The notes under the pieces: model-generated | What the model was told of the DNA's origin: nothing | Database searches by the model: none | Seen by the model: the letters and a program-made list of their open reading frames with translations, nothing else | NCBI GenBank assembly: GCA_007922305.1 | Contig: ML677334.1 | Location: 59,064,858-59,128,857, forward strand | Direction of reading: 5' to 3' | Length of the DNA stretch: 64,000 bases | Origin: Dermatemys mawii | Taxonomy: Eukaryota; Chordata; Testudines; Dermatemydidae | Shown: piece by piece, positions 25,372 to 34,289 of the stretch | Layout: every line of letters starts with the position of its first letter | How positions within the stretch are numbered: the first letter of the stretch is position 1 | Translations under genes and position numbers: made by a program

Positions 25372-25447
25372 GGGTATGGTTACACTTACAAGATTATAGC
25401 GCTATTGGTTATAGCGGTCGCCTTATACAGCAATAATAATAGCGCTA
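25372..25447 (+). repeat. Left terminal and subterminal repeats of the Harbinger element
   Basis: The terminal 15 bp pair with the right end. Two exact copies of the palindrome TAGCGCTA follow at 25397-25404 and 25440-25447, and degenerate copies lie between and after them. Such subterminal repeats are likely binding sites for the element's own proteins, which is inference from other Harbinger elements. Confidence 0.8.
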
Positions 25448-25743
25448 TTGTATGTCCACACTGAGATGCTCCAGCGTTATAGCATGGCCACATTTGCGGC
25501 ACTTAATACGGCATTAAGAGCAGTGCATTAGGGCATGTATCCCACAGTACACCTCTTCCTGATCTGGCGCAATGCCTTGTGGTAGGGGGGGGGCGTCACT
25601 TGCGGGGCATTCTATATCCTGTTTGAACTACCCATGATGCTTTTTGGCATATCCCAGCAATCCCTGTGTTTCCTTCCACCTCCGGCGCCATCTTTCAAGG
25701 GTTTCAGCAAGGCACGCTCCGTCTTCCATTGTCGAGTGCTGCA

Positions 25744-26985
25744 ATGAATCCAGAACTGCTGAGGAACATGCTGACGACTGTCGCCAGCACATCTCTGTGT
25801 GCAGTGGAGTTATTCCTTGACATGCAGGATGACAGTGATGAGTCTGAAGACGAGATCGAAGTGGTGAATGCATTCGACACGAAGCTTCTTGTCTCATTAA
25901 CGGACATGCTCACGGCTGTTGAACGCCGCTTCTGGGCACGGGAAACGAGCACAGAGTGGTGGGATCGCATCGTCATGCAAGTCTGGGATGACGAGCAGTG
26001 GCTGCAAAAGTTTCGAATGAGAAAAGCCACTTTCATGGGACTGTGTGCTGAACTCGCCCCTGCCCTGCGGCGCAAGGACACCAGACTGAGAGCTGCCCTC
26101 CCGGTGGAGAAGCGGGTGGCTATCGCGATCTGGAAGCTGGCTACACCAGACAGCTACCGATCGGTGGCCACCCAGTTTGGGGTTGGAAAGTCGACCGTTG
26201 GAGTTGTGCTGATGCAAGTGTGCAGGGCCATTAATCGCATCCTGCTACGAACAATCGTGACTCTGGATAACGTGCATGACATCGTGGCTGGCTTTGAAGA
26301 AATGGGTTTCCCTAACTGTGGAGGGGCGATATATGGGACCCATATACCTATTCTGGCGCCCGCCCACCTAGCTGAGGAGTACGTTAACCGAAAGGGGTAC
26401 TTCTCCATGGTTCTCCAGGCGCTTGTGGATCACCGTGGGCGTTTTACTGACATTAATGCTGGCTGGTCTGGAAAGGTGCATGACGCACGCATCTTCCGCA
26501 ACACTGGCCTGTTCATGAAGCTGCAAGCCGGGACTTTTTTCCCAGACCAGAGGATCCCCGTGGGGGAAGTGGAAATGCCCATAGTGATTCTTGGTGACCC
26601 TGCTTACCCTTTAATGTCCTGGCTCATGAAACCCTACACAGGGAACCTGGACAGCAGTCAGGAAAGGTTCAACTACAGGCTTAGCCATTGTCGAATGACT
26701 GTGGAGTGTGCTTTTGGGCGTCTCAAGGCGCGCTGGCGCTGTCTTTATGGGAGGCTAGACTTGGCCGAGGGTAGTATCTCCGCGGTTATTTCCGCATGCT
26801 GTGCCCTACATAATCTTTGTGAGCGGAAGGGCGAAGGCTTCACTCAGGCATGGTCCTTGGAGGTTCAACGCCTGGAGGCCACATATGCCCAGCCAGAGAG
26901 CAGGGTTCTTGGAGGGGACCAGCGTGAGGCTGTTAGGATCAGGGAAGCCTTGAGGGAGCATTTTGAGGCTGAAAGCCAGTTCTAA
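25744..26985 (+). CDS. Harbinger transposase (HARBI1-like nuclease), catalytic Asp replaced by Tyr
   Basis: An uninterrupted 413-codon frame from the first in-frame ATG. The open frame extends upstream only through a non-ATG codon, so I start at 25744. Residues about 121-165 (VEKRVAIAIWKLATPDSYR, then FGVGKSTVGVVL) form a helix-turn-helix as in HARBI1-like proteins. The DDE nuclease spans about 190-345. The second catalytic aspartate is D285 in LGDPAYP and the glutamate is E321 in TVECAFG, giving DD35E spacing. At the first position, where the family has DGTHI, this copy reads YGTHI (Tyr197, codon TAT). Harbinger transposases cut DNA at the TIRs and insert at TWA sites with help from a Myb-like partner. 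Loss of the first aspartate should abolish cleavage. A polyadenylation signal follows at 27081. It is probably a defective transposon gene rather than a domesticated one, since it still sits inside its element. Confidence 0.93.
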   Translation: MNPELLRNMLTTVASTSLCAVELFLDMQDDSDESEDEIEVVNAFDTKLLVSLTDMLTAVERRFWARETSTEWWDRIVMQVWDDEQWLQKFRMRKATFMGLCAELAPALRRKDTRLRAALPVEKRVAIAIWKLATPDSYRSVATQFGVGKSTVGVVLMQVCRAINRILLRTIVTLDNVHDIVAGFEEMGFPNCGGAIYGTHIPILAPAHLAEEYVNRKGYFSMVLQALVDHRGRFTDINAGWSGKVHDARIFRNTGLFMKLQAGTFFPDQRIPVGEVEMPIVILGDPAYPLMSWLMKPYTGNLDSSQERFNYRLSHCRMTVECAFGRLKARWRCLYGRLDLAEGSISAVISACCALHNLCERKGEGFTQAWSLEVQRLEATYAQPESRVLGGDQREAVRIREALREHFEAESQF

Positions 26986-26999
26986 AGTGAGGTGCAGAT

Positions 27000-27019
27000 G
27001 GAGGGAGGGAGGGAGGGAG
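27000..27019 (+). repeat. (GGGA)n tract in the transposase 3' UTR
   Basis: Five GGGA/GAGG units in tandem just after the transposase stop codon. Confidence 0.85.
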
Positions 27020-27080
27020 CATTCTTTTAACAGGAACAGGCATTTGCTTTTCTGTAGCCTGTAATAATGTATGTACACTT

Positions 27081-27086
27081 AATAAA
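27081..27086 (+). terminator. Polyadenylation signal AATAAA for the transposase
   Basis: A canonical AATAAA, 96 bp after the stop codon. It faces the minus-strand signal at 27095-27100. Confidence 0.6.
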
Positions 27087-27094
27087 GAAACCAA

Positions 27095-27100
27095 TTTATT
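27095..27100 (-). terminator. Polyadenylation signal AATAAA for the Myb-like gene
   Basis: The plus strand reads TTTATT, so the minus strand carries AATAAA about 110 bp after the Myb-like stop codon at 27210. The two convergent genes thus end within 20 bp of each other. Confidence 0.6.
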
Positions 27101-28132
27101 AAGACGACAATTCATGTATTGAACAGGTACTTCGGTTGCTGAAAGAAAATATTGTGATGCATGTGAGGGGGAAGGCAGGGGAGGTGCAATGGGGGTGTCG
27201 TGGGGTCAGTCAGAGATCGGAGTATGTCCGGGTCTCTGAGTCTCCAGTGCCCTCACAGTGGCCATGTCCCCCGAACCCCATTTGCGGAGGGCAGTAAGGC
27301 ATGTTATTAGGGGTAGACTGCAGTGGATAATGGTCTGGGGTCTGGGGGTTGTTCGGTGAAGACAGAGGGGTTGGAGGCAGCTGTGGATGGTGATAACCAT
27401 TTGGCTGATGATAGTGGCTTGGAGGGTACAGAGGCAAAGAAGGGGAAGGGAGTTGGGGCAAACGATAATTGGGGTGGTGGGTGCGGAGCTTCTCCTCCTG
27501 AAGGGTGACAAGCCGCTGCATAGTCTGCAATTGAAGCTGCAGTAATGAGAGCAGCTTGTCGGTGCTTTTCCGGCGGTGAATCGCGTTCTCCTTCCGCGCC
27601 TTCTCCCTCAACTTGCTCTCATTCTCCCTCCACCTCTGTGCAACTCGATTCTCCGTTACAGCCTGTTGCATTACTTGCTGTACAAGATCCTCTTTGCTCC
27701 TTCGTGGCCGCTTCCTCAGTCGCCTGAGCCTCTCCGCTGTTGATAAGAGCGATGGTGAAGGGGTGAAGGACGACCCTTCTAAAATAAAAAGATACATTTA
27801 ACAGTGGTTCCCTTGTAAAGAGCAGACATGCCTATCATTCCCCCGCATTCCCCGTTTGCCTGTCCTGCAGACAGCACAGATACAGCAACGGAGCCCCTGC
27901 CATGGTGAGTGGACTCCAGAGGCAAGGGAAATGATTTTTTCCCTGGCCAAGAACAGCTGTGGCGGGGGAGGGGGTGGGGAGTGCCGGTACGTTGCAGGAG
28001 CCACAGTGTGAGCAGCAGGCAGGGGGAAGGATTTCTTCCCTGCCCTGAAAAGCTGTGGCAGGGTGTGGGGGGGTGGAGTGCCGGTAAGTGGCAGGAGCCC
28101 TAGTCTGAACACTGTTCCAACATTCTCCGTAG

Positions 28133-28435
28133 GTGTTTGTCCTGGAAGATATCTCGTTGCTTCGAGTCACTGAGGAGCAAAGGGAAGGGATTTTATTAAG
28201 ATGCGGCTTCCGCCCAGGGCCATATGCATCTTGCCTATGTGCAGCAATGCTCCCCCCACCCATTGTAGCACAGTGGCAGGGACTAGTGACCGTGACCGGG
28301 ACGGGGACCACGCTGGCTCTCCCGGGAAACCTGCGCAGGCGCATTGCAAGTGCTCTTATTGAGACCTTTGAAGAGATTACTGATGATGACTACCGTGAGG
28401 TGATAGACTACATCAATGCTCTATTCCACATGTAG
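28133..28435 (+). CDS. Unassigned 100-codon frame inside the Myb-gene intron
   Basis: A plus-strand frame, same strand as the transposase, lies opposite the intron of the Myb-like gene. Its C-terminal third (RRRIASALIETFEEITDDDY, then a REVIDYINALF-like end) has the charged, helix-forming pattern of real protein rather than chance sequence. I do not recognise a family. It may be a third, minor gene of the element, a fragment of one, or a chance frame in GC-rich DNA. There is an acceptor-like TCTCCGTAG just before it, so it could also be an exon. No promoter or polyadenylation signal is evident. Confidence 0.3.
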   Translation: MFVLEDISLLRVTEEQREGILLRCGFRPGPYASCLCAAMLPPPIVAQWQGLVTVTGTGTTLALPGNLRRRIASALIETFEEITDDDYREVIDYINALFHM

Positions 28436-28449
28436 GCAAGCATGCAAGC

Positions 28450-28790
28450 ATCCCTTTCCACCCCAAGCTGCCTGCCTTCCCCATAGAAAAGCAACTTTAC
28501 CTCCGCAATGCACTGCTGAGCTGGCCCCTGCAACCGCCGGACGCTGTGGCTGGCCGCCCTCCTCCTGGCTTTAGAGGAGAGCTCCTGGCTGCATGCCCCC
28601 CTGCCCTCCTCCTGGCTTGAGAAGAGCTCCAGGTGGAATGCCCCCCTCATCCCTTTCCACCCCAAGCTGCCAGCCTTCCCCATAGAAAAGCAGCTTTACC
28701 TCCGCAATCCGCTGCTGAGCTGGCCCCTGCAACCGCTGGACGCTGTGGCTGGCTGCCCTCCTGGGTTGAGAAGAGCTCCTGGCTGCATGC
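28450..28790. repeat. Tandem duplication of about 199 bp at the exon 1-intron border
   Basis: Positions 28450-28648 are repeated, with about 5 bp of indels and a few substitutions, from 28649 to 28790. Each unit includes the phrase CCATAGAAAAGC followed by TTTACCTCCGCAAT, which on the minus strand is the splice donor of the Myb-like gene. The duplication therefore gives two candidate donors. The upstream one at 28700 preserves the reading frame. Confidence 0.8.
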
Positions 28791-29558
28791 GTCCAGGGAC
28801 TCCTCCGTGCCCTGGGTCGCTGCCGCCTCGTCCTCCTCCTCCTCCTCTTCTTCATCCTCCTGGTCTTCGTCCTCCTCCTCACCCCCCCCCCCTTCACTGG
28901 TGGGCTGGGAAGTGTCCGTGGTGGTCGATGGAATGACCGTGGGATCACCACCAAGTATCGCGTGCAGCTCCTTATAAAATCTGCAAGTCACCGGGGCTGC
29001 CCCAGAGCGGCCGTTTGCCTCGCGGGCTTTGCGATACGCATTCCTAAGCTCCTTTACCTTAACACGGCACTGCAGAGTGTCCCACTCATGGCCTCTTTCT
29101 GCCAAGGCCCGTGATATCTGCCCATAGGTGTCAAAATTCCTGCGGCTAGACCGCAGCTGAGACTGAACAGCCTCTTCTCCCCAACAGCTGATGAGGTCCA
29201 GCACCTCACTATTGCTCCATGCTGGGGATCACCTATTGCGAGGAGGCATGGCACGTGGAGTCATGATGATCAATCAGAATGATCACCTGCAACGATTCCC
29301 TGAGACCACGCCACACAATCAATCAGATCAATGAGAATGATCACCTGCAAGGATTCCCTGAGAGCACGCCACGCTTGGCTGGAGCAAACAGGAAGGGGAT
29401 TTTCAAATTTCCCTGGAACTTTAAAGGGCGGGTCTGACGTGTGGTCACCTGAGGACAGGACAAAAGAGTTTGCAAGTGATGACCAGAGTGGCTCGAACGG
29501 GAATTATGGGACAGGCTGGAGGCCAATTAATGTGCAGTGGGTGTCCACATTCTTCCTG

Positions 29559-29732
29559 TAGCGCTACAGCAGGTGCGCTACAGCCCTTATTCCCCATGAG
29601 GAGGTGGATTAATAATAGCGCTATAACTCAGCGGTTATAGCGCTATTAGTGCCTTGCCAGTGTGGACGGGGAGTAGGTTATAGCGCTCGTGGGGGCTTTA
29701 TAGCGCTATAACGTGCCAGTGTAACCATGGCC
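29559..29732 (+). repeat. Right terminal and subterminal repeats of the Harbinger element
   Basis: Exact TAGCGCTA palindromes occur at 29559-29566, 29616-29623, 29638-29645 and 29701-29708, with degenerate copies at 29681 and elsewhere. The terminal 15 bp pair with the left end. Confidence 0.8.
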
Positions 29733-29735
29733 TAA
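29733..29735 (+). repeat. Harbinger target-site duplication TAA, right copy
   Basis: Matches 25369-25371 on the other side. Confidence 0.85.
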
Positions 29736-30037
29736 GGAACACCCTGGAGCCCAGCAGTCACTTTAGACCTCCTTCCTTTGCCTCCTCCCCGTTTCCAGCC
29801 TGGTTTTCACACTTCCCCTCCCTGCCTTGCCTCTGATTTACTCCCATTAATTGTAAAGTTTTGATTTTTATGGTTTAATATTAAGATTGTAAAAATGTGT
29901 TTTGCACATGTATGTGATGGCTATGCTGTACATTCTATATGCTTACTGTGAGTTCATCATTTTCATTTCTGTTTGCTTTTTGTATCATGATGTTTTATGA
30001 AAAGTAAAAGTTAATACGAAACCCTTAATTAAAAAAA
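29736..30037 (+). mobile_element. L1-type LINE, 3' untranslated end
   Basis: This is the continuation of the L1 interrupted by the Harbinger element. It carries no coding blocks, becomes T/A-rich and ends in an A-rich stretch (TTAATTAAAAAAA, about 30024-30037), as expected for the 3' end of an L1-type LINE. The assignment follows from its position rather than from protein similarity. Confidence 0.6.
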
Positions 30038-31139
30038 CCTCAAAAGCCAAACCCCTAGGCTGATTGTACTTACTGAGTGAGTGACCCGGACAGTACTGCA
30101 ACTGAACCATGAACTCAGAACCTTGTAGTTTGCACTTTGCAGGTAGCACAGCCAGCGAATGAACTAAAGTAAAGCTGCCTGCTGGCTAAACCAGCGGGAG
30201 CTTCTCTCAGCTGGAAGCTGCTCTTCCATACTTCAAATCCTACCCTCCCTTTCAGGGAACATGAGAGGAAGTAAGTAGGTCAGGATCGTGGTTCTACGCT
30301 TCTCAGATTTTGTAATGAAAAGTAAGTAAATAAATAAAGTTGATGGATCAAAAATCTCGCCTTCCCTTTTCCCCCGATCTGTTTCCAATGTGTTTTCCCG
30401 TAAAAAAGAGTGCTTCAGTGCTCTTGCTTCTAATTATAAAGAAATGCCAACATCTAAGATTTCACAGGCAACCCTACAATAATAAACCAGCAGGCATGTG
30501 GGACAGAGGAAAAAATAATCACTTTTAAGCTTCCATAGTGATATTGTAAACAACTTCAATCAAAAATGATTTGTTTAAACCTTGAAAGCACTTTGACAGC
30601 ATCCTTTTAATTAACCACTGTAATCCATACCATTGCTGCTTATGTGGTTGCTTGGAGTCTCAGAAAAAGATTCAAATGATGCACCTACACACAATAGCTG
30701 TATTATAACCTCTCAAATTTCTTTACAGCATCATTTTACTAAGATAGATAAACAGGATGCCAAAGCGAAGATGTAATTACAAGATGAATTACATACACTC
30801 AAAATTATTAGGAGCCTTTTCAAGTTTGTTTCCAGACATTTATTACTGGGAATAGGGATGAAAAACACTGACAGAAAGATCTCTCTGAAGGAAATTAACT
30901 AAATTATGTATTACACTTTAAGCTCTTTACTCACAGACTAGGAGACCAATTCTTCATTCCTCCCAGGCCCTTTTGCTGATCCGGTGGGGAAAAGGGCACT
31001 CAAGAGATATCTTGGTCAGCGGAGAGCTCAAAACCACCTCTTCCTCCTCCTCCCCCAATATTTGTTCCTGTTACCAAGAAATCTCAGCTGGAACAGAGAA
31101 TTGGACCCCAGGACTTTACATACCAGACCTTGCCCAGGC

Positions 31140-31360
31140 AGCATGGATGAGTGGAAAGGACAATGGATTAAGAGTCAAAAGACCTTACTACTTTTCCAGG
31201 TTCAGCTACCTCTCTGTGCCTTTGTTTTCTCCTTCCACCTTTTGTTGTGTCCATGTATGTTGTAAACTCTCTGGGGCAGGGTAGTCTCTTACTGTGTGTT
31301 TGCACAGGAGCTAGCACAATGGGACCTTTCAGGTCTAGTTCAATATAAATAATAAACAGC
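31140..31360 (+). repeat. SINE-like (CORE/MIR-style) repeat
   Basis: The left part resembles a MIR-type body (GGACAATGGATTAAGAGTC, then TACCTCTCTGTGCCT). The right part (TAAACTCTCTGGGGCAGGG, then AGCTAGCACAATGGGAC) is the tail of a common reptile and bird repeat, and it ends in an AATAATAAA run. Confidence 0.55.
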
Positions 31361-32220
31361 CACCACCATATGATTGCACTGGGCCATCACCCACTTTTTA
31401 TTAGTGGCAATGTTTTATGTTTTATTAACTTGGTTCTTCTGGACTCCAGGGTTGGAATTCTCTGCTGGGCCCAACAGCTTCTGTAGAACGTCAGCTTTCA
31501 TTTAACAAAACATTCCGTTCCCTTGCGATTGTTAGGCCAACCTTTCAAAGAGTGCAGTGATATCTTACCGGAGCTGCAAACAGCCTAAAACAGTACCACT
31601 AACTCAGAGGAGTCAATTCCTCCTTCTTTTCAATGGAGCCCTGACACTGAAGCCTAATAATAATGTTTTGTTTAAACAGTCATCAATTTTCACTGATCCT
31701 TATAGCAAAACCATATAGTTCCTCTGGGATTGGGGTGGTGTTTAGGATTGTGGGAACACCCTGAGGAGAGCTCAACCAGCATCTTATTTCCATTTTGTGG
31801 GCTGGAAGGTATTTTTCCTTTTTTCCACACATGAGCAAGTAGATCCTAGTCTACTAGTTCTCATTCAGAAAGTTCTCCAGACATGGTGGGCAGGCAGCGA
31901 TGGTTTCAGTCTTTGAATCTCTGGCAAAGTATCTAAACACACTAGACACATTTTCTTACCTGCTAAGTGATTTTTTGTGTCTTACCAGGTGCCCACAGAC
32001 AAAGTCCATGAAACAGTAAAAAACAAAGCTTGGAACTGCAGAAGCCACCCAGCGGAATTTCCAGGGTATCTGGGAAGGAGGCCTTCTTAGCCTAGGTTTG
32101 GTCTGACCCACACCAGGCAGGGCAGACAGCCCATTTATTGACTTGAAACAAGCTGGTTATTTACTTCCTTCAATCAATTGTGTAAGAGCAAGTGAACTCT
32201 TGGCTTCTGGGGATGACGCT

Positions 32221-32236
32221 GAGAGAGAGAGAGAGA
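32221..32236 (+). repeat. (GA)n microsatellite
   Basis: Sixteen bases of alternating G and A. Confidence 0.9.
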
Positions 32237-34289
32237 TGGGTGGTGGGTGAGGTTTTGATGAAAGGGATCGGGTCTCTCAGGGAGCAGTTGGATCATCTCT
32301 CAGAGCTGCAGAAGGTCAATAAGCTAGATGCTTCTCAGCACTCTGTAGTAATTCAAATAACCTGGCACCCATTGCTCTGTGCTTTAACAACCTTCCAGAT
32401 TGGTGGGAAGAGGGCAAATGTGTTTGACAAACTCTTTTGTCCTGAGGACTGGGAAGACATGCTGAGCACAGGGTTTCAGGTCAGGGTACCTACTGCAATA
32501 TAGGGTGGTGAGACTGGGATTCAAAAAGATGCAGGGAAAAGAGGAAACAAGATTCTGAATGAGTTTCATGTGAAGTGGCCACTAACCCAGGTGAAGAGAG
32601 ATCTACTTAACCAGGTAGGCTGGAGGTTCTGCTTCCTCAGGAAGTGCAAGACTTTCAGGGATGCAATGGGTCTAAGAGTGGTATTGAGCTCAAGGAACCA
32701 GATTATAGCAAGATACTTGTATACCCATTATTGACATGCAGAAATGGATGGTGAATTGTGATTTGATTAGAACTCACAGATGGTGGTTTATGGTTTCAGG
32801 ATTCTTTTGTGAAAGAGGAGGGCTAAACCTGTAGGTGAGTCTATGACTGTTCCAAGATACATAAATTTTTGTAAAAGAATGGGTAAGCTTTTCTCTAGGT
32901 TTCACCTCTAGGGGCTAAAACTGCTGTAGGAGAATGAGAGACCATGCAGAGTGAATCCTGCTGGAACTTAGTTTCCAGGTAAGGAATTATAAAAGGCCAC
33001 CACTATCACTGATATGATTGTAGTACAATTTTGGGGGAACAACTCAGAATTTAGGTCATATAGGAGACAAACTGTCCCTCAAAAGAAATGGATGTAAGTC
33101 TGGAGACGTTTAAAGAGGCATAGTGACTTAAGCTCTAAGAAATTGAAGGATTTGATTCCAGCATGTAATGAGTCTGGAAAAGATCCCTTGAGATTCCTGC
33201 AGAGGGAACCTGGAGAAGGGGATCTGTGGTGAAGGGGCATGCTTGGTGAGTGTCTATGAGGGATGGAGAGTGGGAGGGAGCAGGAAGGCCTTGAAGCCTC
33301 CACTGAGCCACACAAAAGTGCCAATAGTGCTTTTCCCTCAAAAAATAATATAAAATAAGAAAGAATGACTGGGGAAGGGGGTTAAAAAGTAAATCCCTTA
33401 CCTCTTCTTTCTCTGAGCTGTCCCTGGCATCCAGTCGAGCTCTGGCTTTAGCATGGTGAGCCCCACAGTTTTGGTTCATTCCAGCTGGGTGGACAAACTG
33501 TTCAGTTGCTGCTTAGCTGAACATTTGAAGCACACCAGCCCTGAAAGAGAAGACTAGGGAAACTGCAGTCCTGGCACCATTATAACCTCCTTCTATATAG
33601 AGAGTGAAAAGCCTGCATTAGCTGTGCTCTCTTCCATGGCTCTTATGGTTGAGGACTAAAGATGTTACCTCAGGAAGCATCACTTGCTACCTCCCTCACT
33701 TCGAGGCAGGAAGATGTAGGGGAGTCTGAAGATACTGCCTGAAAACATAAGGGACTATCATCAAATATTTTGCTCCTGATTGGCCCTTCAATTCCTGATG
33801 GACACCAGAAGAGAGGAACAACACATTCTCTCCACTGGAAAGCAGAGCCACAGAACATTTTTGAAGAAAAGGGCCAGAACATGGTGTTAGAAGAAAATAC
33901 ATCTATTAAATGATAGGCAGCTATTAACAAGAACTTGCTACAATATCCAAATAGTCAATGGCAAGTGCCTTTAAAGGACACTGGATAGATTTTTTTAAGA
34001 ATAAATTTTACCAGTTAGATTGTGTTGCCTCAAGCCAGGTTTAAATTGTGAAGCGTTAGTGACTTGGACCTCATGATTTATTCACAGCCTGTCTCTGCTC
34101 TTATTGAAGAAATTCTTCATTAGCACAAAGCTCAAGCTTGAATCATCCAAATGGATTTACTCAATAATTTTGAGAACTGAGCTGTGGCGACTCCAACAGC
34201 TGGCAAGGAAGCCCCCTTTTCCTGTTTAAAGAGGACAATGTTGATAACTGATTAGACACTATGTTTGTTTAAATGTTATAATGTTTCAC

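Larger units (their letters stand above)
27210..29264 (-). pseudogene. Myb/SANT-like DNA-binding partner of the Harbinger transposase, two exons, premature stop
   Basis: Exon 1 runs from ATG at 29264 to 28700 and exon 2 from 27778 to 27210. The donor reads GAG then GTAAAG, and the acceptor is a T-rich tract ending TTTTAG. Spliced length is 565 + 569 = 1134 nt, exactly 378 codons with the stop, and the phase-1 junction stays open. Residues about 15-90 form the Myb/SANT-like domain (WSNSEVLDLI, then HEWDTLQCRVKVKELRNAY and a CRFYKELHAILGG end). An acidic Glu/Asp tract follows. Exon 2 supplies a basic helical region (RKRPRRSKEDLVQQVM) and a Pro/Tyr-rich tail. The Myb-like protein normally binds the element's ends and carries the transposase into the nucleus. 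Codon 12 is TGA (29229-29231), probably a CpG change from CGA, and no in-frame ATG follows before the domain. This copy should therefore yield no protein. Confidence 0.85.
25372..29732. mobile_element. Full-length PIF/Harbinger DNA transposon (4,361 bp)
   Basis: The ends are inverted repeats: GGGTATGGTTACACT on the left and GGCCATGGTTACACT on the right (reverse complement), matching at 13 of 15 positions. They are bordered by TAA on both sides. It holds the two genes expected of autonomous Harbinger elements, a DDE transposase on the plus strand and a Myb/SANT-like protein on the minus strand, arranged tail to tail. The GC content is clearly higher than that of the surroundings. The insertion lies within an L1 LINE. 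One missense change in the transposase catalytic set and one nonsense codon in the Myb-like gene indicate that this copy is no longer autonomous, although it is little decayed overall. Confidence 0.93.
30038..34289. other. Non-coding, downstream of NOL4
   Basis: No exon is recognised. Contents include a SINE-like repeat at 31140-31360 and a GA microsatellite at 32221. A moderately GC-rich stretch at 32190-33480 has frames of about 80-114 codons on both strands, but without splice context or recognisable motifs. I treat it as non-coding. Confidence 0.45.

Noticed and set aside
25666..25743. N-terminal extension of the transposase frame by 26 codons
   Set aside because: The extension begins at GTG, not ATG, and the first ATG at 25744 is the natural eukaryotic start.
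27835..28344. 169-codon minus-strand frame in the Harbinger element
   Set aside because: It lies in the intron of the Myb-like gene and is low-complexity (Pro, His, Ser rich), without domain-like sequence.
28571..28954. Arg-rich minus-strand frame
   Set aside because: It is the shifted reading of the acidic CTC-repeat tract of the Myb-like exon, so a shadow frame.
32190..33480. Possible gene in a stretch of moderate-length frames
   Set aside because: Frames on both strands lack splice sites, motifs and a consistent reading direction.
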